From: Lutibacter agarilyticus
Lineage (GTDB): Bacteria > Bacteroidota > Bacteroidia > Flavobacteriales > Flavobacteriaceae
NCBI RefSeq assembly: GCF_900188235.1
Contig: NZ_FZNT01000005.1
Location: 219,868 to 283,867 of the forward strand
Length of the DNA: 64,000 nucleotides
Reading direction: 5' to 3'
The position numbers and the translations under genes were made by a program. The notes under the pieces were generated by a model. That model saw only the letters and a program-made list of their open reading frames with translations. It was not told where the DNA came from and searched no databases. Below, piece by piece: positions 27,960-37,820 of this stretch (position 1 is its first letter; each line of letters opens with the position of its first letter).

Positions 27960-28394
27960 ATGACAAAAATGATTCACTCTTATTGGGCTTACATTGTATT
28001 AATTATTTTAATTGTAGCCGTTGTAAACGCAATAATGGGATTGACTTCAAAAAAAGAATTCAGTGATAAAAGCTTGCGTATATCGCTATTTACTTTAATT
28101 GCTGCACACATACAATTACTTATAGGGTTTGTAGCCTTTTACACTTCAACTTATTACGAAATGATGCGCACCGTTGGAATGGGAGAAGTCATGAAGAATA
28201 GTGATTTAAGAAAGATGTTAATTGAACATCCTTTGGTTGGAATTATAGCTATTACATTAATTACAATCGGTTTTTCTAAACATAAAAAGAAAACTACAGA
28301 TGTAGCTAAGTATAAAACAATTGCTGCTTTTTACGGTATTGCATTGTTATTAATATTAAGTAGAATCCCTTGGTCACAATGGTTTTCAAACTAA
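27960..28394 (+). CDS. Four-helix membrane protein, cytochrome b-like
   Basis: A 144-residue integral membrane protein with four hydrophobic helices (about 8-28, 41-62, 92-108, 120-138). His-rich positions (IHSYW at the N-terminus, AAHIQ in helix 2, EHPLVG before helix 3) could ligate haem. Similar flavobacterial proteins are annotated as cytochrome b-like, but I cannot confirm haem binding. TATTTTTG about 30 bases upstream fits a -7 promoter element. It lies 45 bases before an acyltransferase gene. Confidence 0.55.
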   Translation: MTKMIHSYWAYIVLIILIVAVVNAIMGLTSKKEFSDKSLRISLFTLIAAHIQLLIGFVAFYTSTYYEMMRTVGMGEVMKNSDLRKMLIEHPLVGIIAITLITIGFSKHKKKTTDVAKYKTIAAFYGIALLLILSRIPWSQWFSN

Positions 28395-28439
28395 AAATTT
28401 AATCTCCTAAGCATTTTTGCCTAGGTTTTTTTATCTCTT

Positions 28440-29171
28440 ATGAAAAAAATATTGACATACATTTTATCTGTAGTATTTTACTTTTTTTACGGTTTTTTAT
28501 TGCTGTTTTTTCACGCACTACAATGGCTAGGATTTAACATTGGTGGATATAAAGGGCATAAAGCTGCGGTTGATATCATGAATTGTAGCCTTACTTATTT
28601 ACTGTATATTTTAGGAACACGCATTACCTTTATTAACAACCAAAATATTCCTACAGGAGTTCCGTTGATTTTTGTTTCAAACCATCAAAGCATGCATGAT
28701 ATCTGCCCTTTGGCATGTCATCTAAAAAAATACCATCCTAAATTTGTTTCTAAAATTGAATTAGGAAAAGGAATTCCAAGTGTATCTTATAATCTAACAC
28801 ACGGTGGTTCTGTATTAATTGACAGAAAAGATCCTAGACAATCTTTAACTGCAATTAAAGACTTTGGAAAATACATTGAAAAAAACAAGTACGCAGCTGT
28901 AATTTATCCTGAAGGAACTCGAAGTAAAGATGGCGTTCCTAAGCGTTTTTCAGAAAATGGCTTAAAAATGTTGACCAAATTTGCTCCTTCAGCCTATGTA
29001 GTTCCAATTACAATTAACAACTGTTGGAAACTAAATAAATTCGGCATGTTTCCTTTAGAAATAGGGGTTCATGTTACCTTTGAAGTGCACGAACCAATAG
29101 AGGCTAAGTCTATGAAATTTGAAGACTTGTTTCAAAAAGTTGAGAGTACAATAAAAAATTCCGTAGTTTAG
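28440..29171 (+). CDS. 1-acyl-sn-glycerol-3-phosphate acyltransferase (PlsC-like)
   Basis: A 243-residue membrane-bound acyltransferase of the PlsC family, which makes phosphatidic acid from lysophosphatidic acid. An N-terminal transmembrane helix (about 7-27) precedes the catalytic HX4D motif NHQSMHD (His82, Asp87) and the substrate motif YPEGTRSKDG (about 157-166). The acyl-ACP desaturase gene follows after 27 bases, so the pair probably works in membrane lipid synthesis. The exact acceptor (lyso-PA or another lysolipid) is not decided by sequence. Confidence 0.88.
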   Translation: MKKILTYILSVVFYFFYGFLLLFFHALQWLGFNIGGYKGHKAAVDIMNCSLTYLLYILGTRITFINNQNIPTGVPLIFVSNHQSMHDICPLACHLKKYHPKFVSKIELGKGIPSVSYNLTHGGSVLIDRKDPRQSLTAIKDFGKYIEKNKYAAVIYPEGTRSKDGVPKRFSENGLKMLTKFAPSAYVVPITINNCWKLNKFGMFPLEIGVHVTFEVHEPIEAKSMKFEDLFQKVESTIKNSVV

Positions 29172-29198
29172 TGGCCTACTAAACTAAAAAAAATAGAC

Positions 29199-30200
29199 AT
29201 GTCGTTACACAATATCCGGTTAGAGGTCATGCTAACCCTGGAGAAGAATATTGAAACTTTTGTGGATAAATTCTTAATTGCTCCTGAAAAAATTTGGCAA
29301 CCTACCGACTTTTTACCAAACTCACAAAGTGAAGATTTCTTAGAAGAAGTAAAAGAAATTCGAGGATTATCAAAAGAAATGAATGATGATTTTTGGGTGG
29401 TTCTAGTTGGAGATACTATTACTGAAGAAGCTTTACCAACTTACGAATCTTGGTTGTTAGATGTTCAAGGTATTTCTCAACACCAAGGCGAAAATGGAGG
29501 TCAAGATAATGGCTGGGCAAAATGGATAAGATCTTGGACAGGTGAAGAAAACCGTCACGGAGATGTATTAAACAAATATTTGTATTTATCTGGTCGCGTA
29601 AATATGCGTGAAGTTGAAATAACTACACAACATTTAATATCTGATGGATTTGACATTGGAACTGCCCGTGATCCTTATAAAAACTTTGTATACACAAGTT
29701 TTCAGGAATTAGCAACCTATGTTTCACATAACAATGTAGCTAAAATTGCCCGTAAAAACGGACATAAAATGCTAGCTAAAATGTCTAAAATTATTGCAGG
29801 TGATGAAATGCGTCACCATTTAGCATATACAGAATTTGTACGTCAAATTTTTCAACACGATCCAAGTGAAATGATGTTGGCTTTTCAACATATGATGAAA
29901 CATAAAATTGTAATGCCAGCAATGCATTTAAGACATTCAGGTGAAGACAAAGGAAGTCTTTTTGATCAATTTTCTGTAGTTGCACAACGCGCTGGTGTTT
30001 ATACTGGTTTTGATTATGTTGACATCATCAAAAAATTAAATGCCACTTGGGAAATAGATAAAATAACTGGTTTAACAGCTGAAGCTGAAAAAGCAAGAGA
30101 TTATTTAATGAAATTACCTGAGCGTATGTATAGAATTACTGAGCGAATTGTAATTCCAGATACAAAGTATAACTTTAAATGGATGAACCCATTAACTTAA
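29199..30200 (+). CDS. Soluble acyl-ACP desaturase
   Basis: A 333-residue di-iron desaturase of the plant stearoyl-ACP type (FA_desaturase_2), which puts a cis double bond into ACP-bound acyl chains. The two iron-binding motifs are EENRHGD (about 112-118) and DEMRHH (about 202-207). No membrane segment is seen, as expected. The start MSLHNIRLEV at ATG 29199 is chosen; a second ATG 30 bases downstream is possible. It follows the PlsC-like gene and is closed by a hairpin at 30210-30242. Confidence 0.9.
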   Translation: MSLHNIRLEVMLTLEKNIETFVDKFLIAPEKIWQPTDFLPNSQSEDFLEEVKEIRGLSKEMNDDFWVVLVGDTITEEALPTYESWLLDVQGISQHQGENGGQDNGWAKWIRSWTGEENRHGDVLNKYLYLSGRVNMREVEITTQHLISDGFDIGTARDPYKNFVYTSFQELATYVSHNNVAKIARKNGHKMLAKMSKIIAGDEMRHHLAYTEFVRQIFQHDPSEMMLAFQHMMKHKIVMPAMHLRHSGEDKGSLFDQFSVVAQRAGVYTGFDYVDIIKKLNATWEIDKITGLTAEAEKARDYLMKLPERMYRITERIVIPDTKYNFKWMNPLT

Positions 30201-30209
30201 TTTAGTATT

Positions 30210-30242
30210 AAACCTAGCAGGTTTTAAAAACCTGTTAGGTTT
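30210..30242. terminator. Hairpin between convergent desaturase and amidase genes
   Basis: Stem AACCTAGCAGGTTT / AAACCTGTTAGGTT (one G-U pair) with a short A loop, located 10 bases after the desaturase stop and 11 bases before the end of the minus-strand amidase gene. It can act both ways. The AACCTG.TAGGTT core also recurs as a flavobacterial intergenic motif. Confidence 0.65.
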
Positions 30243-30252
30243 AATTTCCTCC

Positions 30253-31032
30253 TTAAACATTTACCTCAAAAGTATCCTTATCATTTAAAAAATTTAATTT
30301 ATTTCTAAATTTAGAAATATGTGCTTTTTGAAGTGCTATTATTTCAATTCCTTCGTGATTAGGAATACTACGGGTTAATTTTTCTCCCAAACAATCATAC
30401 ACTACAGAGTGTCCGCTATATTCGTAGCTATTTGCATCAACTCCTACTCTATTTACGCCTAGCACATAACACATATTTTCAATAGCGCGGGCTTTTAATA
30501 AAGCATCCCAAGCTGCAATTCTAATTTTTGGCCAATTGGCAACGTACAACAACACATCGTAATCTTCTACATTTCTTGCCCAAACCGGAAAACGTAAATC
30601 GTAACAAACCAGAGGACAAATTTTCCAACCTTTGAATTCAACTATCAGCTTTTTAGAGCCAGCAGTATATACTTTTTCTTCACCTGCCAAGGTAAATAAA
30701 TGTCGCTTGTCATAAATTTGTATTTCACCTGATGGCTCAATAAACAAAAACCGATTGTAATAATTACCATCTTCAGAAATAATCAAACTTCCACAGATTG
30801 CAGCATTTTTTTTTGAAGCCAAATTTTTCATCCATTCAACAGTTTTTCCATCCATAGTTTCCGCCAAATGTTGAGGCTCCATACTAAAGCCTGTGGTAAA
30901 CATTTCGGGTAAAACAAATACATCAACCTGTTCTTGAATATTATTTATTTTTTCTGAATATCGACTGCGGTTTTCGACTGCGTTTTGCCAAACAATATTG
31001 GTTTGAATCAACGCTATTTTTAAATTTTGCAT
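30253..31032 (-). CDS. Omega-amidase / carbon-nitrogen hydrolase (YafV/Nit2-like)
   Basis: A 259-residue nitrilase-superfamily enzyme with the full Glu-Lys-Cys triad: Glu43 (LPEMFTTGF), Lys109 (YDKRHLF) and Cys143 (VCYDLRFP). YafV and Nit2 remove the amide from alpha-ketoglutaramate formed when glutamine acts as amino donor. The gene overlaps the upstream methionine aminotransferase by 13 bases, the pairing expected for a glutamine-transaminase/omega-amidase route. The substrate is inferred from family and context. Confidence 0.88.
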   Translation of the reverse strand: MQNLKIALIQTNIVWQNAVENRSRYSEKINNIQEQVDVFVLPEMFTTGFSMEPQHLAETMDGKTVEWMKNLASKKNAAICGSLIISEDGNYYNRFLFIEPSGEIQIYDKRHLFTLAGEEKVYTAGSKKLIVEFKGWKICPLVCYDLRFPVWARNVEDYDVLLYVANWPKIRIAAWDALLKARAIENMCYVLGVNRVGVDANSYEYSGHSVVYDCLGEKLTRSIPNHEGIEIIALQKAHISKFRNKLNFLNDKDTFEVNV

Positions 31033-32177
31033 AGTATTTCTGCGGCTTTTTTTAATGTTTCATCGGTTTTAGCAAAACAAAAACGCAACACTTTAGTGTC
31101 TAAATTATCTTGGTTAAAAACCGATATGGGAATTGATGCTATTTTGTGTTCTTTGGTCAATCTTTTCGCAAAATAAAAATCACCTTCAGAAGTAATATTT
31201 TTGAAATTTAATAACTGAAAATAGGTGCCTTGTGAAGGTGTAAATTCAAATCTGGAACCTTTTATCAATGATAAAAATAAATCTCTTTTTTGCTGATAAA
31301 AATCTCCCAGTTCTAAATAATTATTTGGTGTTTTTAAATAGTCTGCCAAGGCAACTTGTGTTGGATGATTTACACTAAACACATTAAATTGATGGACTTT
31401 TCTAAACTCCTCCATCAATGCTGAAGGCGCCAAACAATAACCAACTTTCCAACCTGTATTGTGAAATGTTTTTCCGAAGGAAGCAACAATAAAACTACGT
31501 TCAGCTAATTCAGGAAACAAACAAGCAGATTGGTGCTGTGCTTCATCAAAAATAATATGTTCATACACTTCATCACTTAACAACACAATATTTGTATCTT
31601 TTAAAATAGCTGCTAACTGTTGCATATCATTTTTAGACAGGATTTGTCCAGAAGGATTGTGAGGCGTGTTTATAATCACCATTTTTGTTTTTAAAGTGAT
31701 TAGCTTTTTAACTTCACTCCAATCAATTTTAAAAGTTTCAGGATATATTTGATACGGAATTACTTTTCCACCAAAAACCTGGATACTTGGCTCATAACTA
31801 TCATAAGCAGGTTTAAAAATGATAACTTCATCATCTTTTTTAATAGTAGCCGCAATTACCGTAAAAATAGCTTGTGTTGCGCCAGCTGTAATGGTGATTT
31901 CGGTTTCTGGATGGTAAGAAACACCATATAAAGCTTCAGTTTTTTCAACAATTATTTTTCTTAAATTAAGAATACCAGGCATTGGCGCATATTGATTTTT
32001 GCCTTGTATCATGGCTTTATTTACCAATTCAATAAGCTTTGTATCACTTTTAAAATCTGGAAAACCTTGTGATAAATTCAAAGCATTGTGCTCAGCAGCC
32101 AACGCGCTCATCACCGAAAAAATGGATGTTGGTACGTTTGGTAGTTTTGATTGAAAATGAGAATTATATGTTGGCAT
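31020..32177 (-). CDS. Methionine aminotransferase (YbdL-like)
   Basis: A 385-residue class I/II PLP aminotransferase. Lys236 in SFGKTFHNTGWKVGY is the PLP lysine, and NTPHNPSG (about 170-177) is the substrate-binding motif. The N-terminus SVMSALAAEHNALNLSQGFPDF resembles YbdL and kynurenine/glutamine transaminase K. It would convert the keto acid of methionine to methionine, with glutamine as donor, and its product alpha-ketoglutaramate would be removed by the overlapping omega-amidase gene. It starts at ATG 32177, divergent from the thiamine leader. Confidence 0.9.
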   Translation of the reverse strand: MPTYNSHFQSKLPNVPTSIFSVMSALAAEHNALNLSQGFPDFKSDTKLIELVNKAMIQGKNQYAPMPGILNLRKIIVEKTEALYGVSYHPETEITITAGATQAIFTVIAATIKKDDEVIIFKPAYDSYEPSIQVFGGKVIPYQIYPETFKIDWSEVKKLITLKTKMVIINTPHNPSGQILSKNDMQQLAAILKDTNIVLLSDEVYEHIIFDEAQHQSACLFPELAERSFIVASFGKTFHNTGWKVGYCLAPSALMEEFRKVHQFNVFSVNHPTQVALADYLKTPNNYLELGDFYQQKRDLFLSLIKGSRFEFTPSQGTYFQLLNFKNITSEGDFYFAKRLTKEHKIASIPISVFNQDNLDTKVLRFCFAKTDETLKKAAEILCKI

Positions 32178-32336
32178 TAAATTTCTGAATTAGATTTTAA
32201 ATTTACGAATTCTTATTTTCAAAAAACAAAAATAAACAATCCCATTTCACAAAATATTTTCATCCAATTATCGTATGCAACACCGTTTAATTTTCTTTCA
32301 TTTTAAAATTAAAAATAATTATTAACACACATTATA

Positions 32337-32367
32337 GTTTTATTTTATTTTTAATCATATACATTTG
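32337..32367 (+). promoter_or_regulatory. Promoter of the thiamine operon
   Basis: TACATTTG (32360-32367) matches TAnnTTTG; GTTT lies 19 bases upstream at the -33 place. Transcription would begin a few bases later, just where the TPP aptamer starts, which supports both calls. Confidence 0.6.
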
Positions 32368-32374
32368 TAGCATA

Positions 32375-32455
32375 ACTTTAGGAGTAACTAGCAATAGTTT
32401 GAGAAATATCCTTTGAACCTGATTTGGCTGATACCAACGTAGGAAAAAGAAAAGC
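32375..32455 (+). promoter_or_regulatory. TPP riboswitch aptamer
   Basis: Conserved thi-box elements are present: a 5' arm AGGAG, a short P3 hairpin AACTA-GCAA-TAGTT, TTGAGAAAT, ATCCTTTGAACCTGATTTGG and ATACCAACGTAGGAA. These match the TPP aptamer core (CUGAGA, ACCUGAU, CGUAGGGAA variants). P2 pairs AGGA with UCCU. It lies 98 bases before thiS and should repress the operon when thiamine pyrophosphate is plentiful. P3 is unusually short, capped by a GNRA-type loop. Confidence 0.93.
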
Positions 32456-32515
32456 ATCATCTGCACTATTATATTTCACTGCACTTTTTTAGTTTACACA
32501 ATTTTAATTAACACC

Positions 32516-32537
32516 CCAACTACTTTAGCTAGTTAGG
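32516..32537 (+). promoter_or_regulatory. Possible expression platform of the TPP riboswitch
   Basis: CCAACTA and TAGTTAGG can form a hairpin that ends 15 bases before the thiS start codon. The segment GCTAGTTA (32528-32535) is also an exact 8-base complement of TAACTAGC (32385-32392) in aptamer P3, so the two foldings exclude each other. This fits a translational switch; no intrinsic terminator is evident in the leader. Confidence 0.4.
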
Positions 32538-32552
32538 ATCAAAATTATTTTT

Positions 32553-32756
32553 ATGATTACAATTAAAGTAAACACTAAAGAACATCAATTTTTAGCATCC
32601 ATTTCTCTTCAAGAAATTTTAGAACAACTTCAAATTTCAACAAACGGCATTGCTGTAGCTGTAAATCAAAATATTATTACAAAATCCGATTGGTTAACAA
32701 CTACGTTAAACCAAAACGATGCTGTTTTAATAATCAAAGCTACACAAGGCGGCTAA
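32553..32756 (+). CDS. thiS: Sulphur carrier protein ThiS
   Basis: A 67-residue ubiquitin-like protein ending in the Gly-Gly tail (KATQGG) that is adenylated and then thiocarboxylated to give sulphur for the thiazole ring. Length and C-terminus are diagnostic. The ATG start is 98 bases after the TPP aptamer. The adenylating partner is the ThiF-rhodanese protein at the end of the same operon and the acceptor is ThiG. Confidence 0.95.
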   Translation: MITIKVNTKEHQFLASISLQEILEQLQISTNGIAVAVNQNIITKSDWLTTTLNQNDAVLIIKATQGG

Positions 32757-32807
32757 CAAACAAACAAAAACTGAAATATTAACTCATATTTAGATCAAAA
32801 ATTCTAA

Positions 32808-34682
<1,875 letters not shown>

Positions 34683-34697
34683 ACTACTATGGAAGTT

Positions 34698-34829
34698 CCT
34701 ACGCCTTTTTTTCAAAGGCGTAGGCGGGCTTTCCGTTATATCTTTTGCTGGTTCTCGATACAAATTTATTCCGTTGCACTGCATAAATTCACTCGAACCA
34801 ACAGCAAAAGGATGCCACTGCAATCCCTA
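34698..34829. repeat. Structured intergenic element with nested repeat
   Basis: It begins with the hairpin CCTACGCCTTT / AAAGGCGTAGG (34698-34708, 34714-34724). A larger stem follows, CTTTTGCTGGTTC (near 34743) against GAACCAACAGCAAAAG (near 34794). Its ends, GGGCTTTCCG and AAAAGGATGCC..GCAATCCC, are sequences I associate with a structured element seen in many Flavobacteriia, read on the minus strand. The loop holds TTCTCGATACAAATTT...CACTCGAA, a second repeat type apparently inserted inside the first. It may correspond to the Rfam flavo-1 motif; I could not check. Confidence 0.55.
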
Positions 34830-34869
34830 ACTCAAAAAAGTTTCCAATAAAGTTTTATTAACTATAGTA

Positions 34870-34922
34870 TGCAAAACGTCACTTCGAGTGATTTTTGAAG
34901 AATGAAAAAATAGTATCGAGAA
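34870..34922. repeat. Flavobacterial intergenic repeat, inverted copy
   Basis: CGTCACTTCGAGTGATTTTT through TAGTATCGAGAAGT has the same TTCTCGATAC and CACTCGAA/GACG ends as the nested repeat just upstream, in opposite orientation. It reaches to 20 bases before the thiE-like start at 34943. Confidence 0.6.
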
Positions 34923-34942
34923 GTCTTAAAACCCAACTTAAA

Positions 34943-35536
34943 ATGATTGTACTTATAGCTCCTGAACAAGATATTCCGAATGAAATAAAAATATTGCATC
35001 AATTATTTGAAGCTGGTTTACAGTATTATCATTTTAGAAAACCGTTTAAAAACTATCAGGAACATGTTGCGTTTTTAAATCAAATAGATACAAAATATCA
35101 CAACCGTATTGTAGTGCATTATTTTCACGAATTGATCAACGAATTTAATTTAAAAGGCATTCATTTTCAGGAACAAAAAAGACGCGATGTTTTAGAAAAC
35201 GGCAAAGGCTATTTTAATAATTTGAATATGATAGGTAAAACAATGAGCAGTTCTTTTCATGAATTTCAAGAACTAGAAAATTGCGAAATCGAATTTGACT
35301 ATTATTTATTAAGTCCGGTGTTTTCTTCTATTTCAAAACAAGGGTATGCAGGGCGCGGTTTTGATGTTACCAACAGTTCAAAAAAAATTATTGGAATGGG
35401 CGGAATCAACACTTCAACCATAAAAGATACGTTAAAATTAGGGTTTAAAGGCATTGGAGTTTTGGGTGGTGTTTGGAATAGTGAAAATTGTTTAGAGAGT
35501 TTTAAAAATATAAAACGTTGTTACGAGGAACAATAA
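34943..35536 (+). CDS. Divergent ThiE/TenI-like protein
   Basis: A 197-residue TIM-barrel protein of the thiamine-phosphate synthase/TenI superfamily. Compared with the true ThiE downstream, key pyrophosphate and product-binding motifs are changed: INDHYKIA becomes VVHYFHELI and GVHLGKTD becomes GIHFQEQK. The phosphate-binding loops MGGINT and GVLGGVW remain. It is thus more likely a TenI-type thiazole tautomerase than a synthase, or a protein of unknown role. The ATG at 34943 (MIVLIAPEQ) is chosen; the upstream TTG at 34895 lies inside a repeat. It is flanked on both sides by repeat elements. Confidence 0.75.
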   Translation: MIVLIAPEQDIPNEIKILHQLFEAGLQYYHFRKPFKNYQEHVAFLNQIDTKYHNRIVVHYFHELINEFNLKGIHFQEQKRRDVLENGKGYFNNLNMIGKTMSSSFHEFQELENCEIEFDYYLLSPVFSSISKQGYAGRGFDVTNSSKKIIGMGGINTSTIKDTLKLGFKGIGVLGGVWNSENCLESFKNIKRCYEEQ

Positions 35537-35542
35537 AAAATA

Positions 35543-35619
35543 TAACGTCATTACGAGGAGCGACAGCTACGTGGTAATCTTTTCAAATAAACGATTGCTT
35601 CGTTTCACTCGAAATGACA
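35543..35619. repeat. Flavobacterial CGTCATT-type intergenic repeat
   Basis: CGTCATTACGAGGAGCGAC ... GATTGCTTCG ... CACTCGAAATGACA has the inverted ends (CGTCATT and AATGACA) of a short element common between flavobacterial genes. It fills the spacer between the thiE-like gene and thiD, and contributes an upstream ATG at 35614 in the thiD frame. Confidence 0.6.
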
Positions 35620-35628
35620 AATAAAAAA

Positions 35629-36396
35629 ATGAAAAATAAAACATACATAGTAAGCATTGCCGGATTTGATCCTTCAAGCGGTGCAGGAATTACTTCAGAC
35701 ATAAAAACTTTTGAAGCACATGGCTTGTACGGTTTGTCTGTTTGTACCGCCGTAACAGTTCAAAATGACATTTCATTTAAAAATTGTGTTTGGATTGATG
35801 AAGCGATTATTGTACATCAAATTGAAACCTTGTTTGAGCGCTTTCCTATTTCAGTAGTAAAAATTGGCATCATTCAATCTTGGGAAACGTTGTTGGTTGT
35901 TGTTGACACATTGCTAGCTTTAAATCCAGACATAAAAATAATAGTTGATCCTATTTTAAAAGCCAGTGCAGGATTCGATTTTCATACGGCTTCAAACTTA
36001 AAAATATTGGAAAACGTATTGGAAAAATGTTATTTCATAACTCCAAATTACAATGAAATACAAGGCTTGTTTCCAACTAAAAATATTGAAGAAACCATTG
36101 AATTTATTTCAGAAAAAACAAATATTTATTTAAAAGGCGGGCATAGAAACGACACAAAAGGATTGGATGAAATTTACCATAGCGGTATTGTTCAAATCAA
36201 TCTTCAACCAGGCGTTGAATCGGTATTTGAAAAGCACGGAAGCGGTTGTGTTTTAGCTGCGGCTTTAGCTTCAAACTTGGCAAAAGATATTGCTTTAGAA
36301 GATGCTTGTAGAAACGCAAAAAGGTACACCGAACAATTTTTAAATTCAACAGATTCCTTACTGGGAATTCATAATTACACAACAAATGATTGGTAA
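35629..36396 (+). CDS. thiD: Hydroxymethylpyrimidine (phosphate) kinase
   Basis: Phosphorylates hydroxymethylpyrimidine and its monophosphate to the diphosphate. The 255-residue ribokinase-fold protein has the N-terminal signature IAGFDPSSGAGITSDIK and the anion-hole motif KHGSGCVLAAALA. An in-frame ATG at 35614 lies in the end of a repeat element, so the ATG at 35629 (MKNKTYIVSIAG) is taken as the original start. Its last 11 bases overlap thiE. Confidence 0.94.
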   Translation: MKNKTYIVSIAGFDPSSGAGITSDIKTFEAHGLYGLSVCTAVTVQNDISFKNCVWIDEAIIVHQIETLFERFPISVVKIGIIQSWETLLVVVDTLLALNPDIKIIVDPILKASAGFDFHTASNLKILENVLEKCYFITPNYNEIQGLFPTKNIEETIEFISEKTNIYLKGGHRNDTKGLDEIYHSGIVQINLQPGVESVFEKHGSGCVLAAALASNLAKDIALEDACRNAKRYTEQFLNSTDSLLGIHNYTTNDW

Positions 36397-37030
36397 ATTA
36401 CAGTATATATCACAAGGTGCAACACCAAATGAGCATTTAGAAAATATTCAAAAAGCATGTGCATCTGGCGTAGCATGGGTGCAACTTCGCTTAAAAGATT
36501 TAGATGATGAAACGCTGTTAAAAACGGCCCAACAAGCCCGAGAAATAACAGCGCATTTTCAAACACGTTTAATTATAAACGATCATTACAAAATAGCAAA
36601 ACAAGTAAAAGCCGACGGTGTTCATTTAGGAAAAACGGATAGCTGCCCATTAGAAGTCCGTGCCTATTTAGGAAAATCATACACCATTGGCGGAACCGCA
36701 AACACCTTACAAGATTGCAAACTTTTAGTCGGTAAAAAAGTGGATTATATAGGTTTAGGCCCTTTTAAATTTACAGAAACCAAAAAGAATTTAAGTCCGG
36801 TATTAGGTGTGTTAGGCTATCAATTAATCATAGAAGAATTAAAATCTGAGATTCCAGTTATTGCCATTGGAGGTATAAAGCTAAACGACATTCCAGAAAT
36901 TATGGATACAGGTGTTTATGGTGTTGCAATGTCTAAAGAAATTACACAAAATTTTAATACAGTACACACCATTAGAAAAGCATTTGGCAGCCTAGACCAA
37001 GAACAAGTTTATAAATTAAATAAAGAGTAG
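36386..37030 (+). CDS. thiE: Thiamine-phosphate synthase
   Basis: Couples hydroxymethylpyrimidine diphosphate to thiazole phosphate, giving thiamine phosphate. The 214-residue protein keeps the ThiE motifs QLRLKD, LIINDHYKIA, GVHLGKTD, YIGLGPFKFTETK and AIGGI, so this is the functional synthase of the operon. It starts at ATG 36386 overlapping thiD by 11 bases, and thiG follows after 15 bases. Confidence 0.94.
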   Translation: MIGKLQYISQGATPNEHLENIQKACASGVAWVQLRLKDLDDETLLKTAQQAREITAHFQTRLIINDHYKIAKQVKADGVHLGKTDSCPLEVRAYLGKSYTIGGTANTLQDCKLLVGKKVDYIGLGPFKFTETKKNLSPVLGVLGYQLIIEELKSEIPVIAIGGIKLNDIPEIMDTGVYGVAMSKEITQNFNTVHTIRKAFGSLDQEQVYKLNKE

Positions 37031-37045
37031 TTACAAAACAAGATT

Positions 37046-37819
37046 ATGAACGATATTTTAAAAATTGCAGATAAAGAGTTTCACTCAAGATTGTTTACAG
37101 GAACAGGAAAGTTTAGCTCTTCAGCAGTAATGAAACAAGCTTTATTGGCTTCAGAAAGTGAACTGATTACAGTTGCTTTAAAACGTGTAGATGTAAAAGA
37201 TGAAAACGATGATATTTTAGTACATTTAAATCATCCCCGAATAAATTTATTACCAAACACATCAGGCGTAAGAAATTATAAAGAAGCTATTTTTGCAGCA
37301 CAATTATCTAGAGAAGCATTAGAAACCAATTGGATTAAATTAGAAATTCATCCAGATCCAAAATACTTATTACCCGATCCTATAGAAACGTTAAAAGCTG
37401 CTGAAGAATTGGTTAAATTAGGTTTTGTTGTAATGCCGTACATTCATGCCGATCCTGTTTTATGCAAACGTTTAGAAGAAGTTGGTGCACAATGTGTAAT
37501 GCCTTTAGGCGCGCCAATAGGCAGCAATAAAGGATTAAAAACGCAAGAATTTTTAGAAATTATTATAGATCAAAGTACGGTTCCTGTAATTGTTGATGCA
37601 GGTATTGGTGCGCCATCGCACGCTGCTTACGCAATGGAATTGGGTGCTGATGCCGTTTTGGTAAATACTGCCATTGCGGTGTCTAAAAATCCGGTTGCTA
37701 TGGCCAACGCTTTTAAATTGGCTATTGAAGCTGGTAGAATGGCATACAATGCAAAATTAGCCCCTATTAAGCACCACGCTGAAGCAAGTAGTCCGCTAAC
37801 TAGTTTTTTAAACGCATAA
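37046..37819 (+). CDS. thiG: Thiazole synthase
   Basis: Builds the thiazole phosphate ring from deoxyxylulose phosphate, dehydroglycine and ThiS thiocarboxylate. The 257-residue protein has the N-terminal [10 protein letters not shown], the Schiff-base region [16 protein letters not shown], and the C-terminal phosphate loops [28 protein letters not shown]. Length is typical. It is followed one base later by thiH, its source of dehydroglycine. Confidence 0.96.
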   Translation: MNDILKIADKEFHSRLFTGTGKFSSSAVMKQALLASESELITVALKRVDVKDENDDILVHLNHPRINLLPNTSGVRNYKEAIFAAQLSREALETNWIKLEIHPDPKYLLPDPIETLKAAEELVKLGFVVMPYIHADPVLCKRLEEVGAQCVMPLGAPIGSNKGLKTQEFLEIIIDQSTVPVIVDAGIGAPSHAAYAMELGADAVLVNTAIAVSKNPVAMANAFKLAIEAGRMAYNAKLAPIKHHAEASSPLTSFLNA

Positions 37820-37820
37820 T

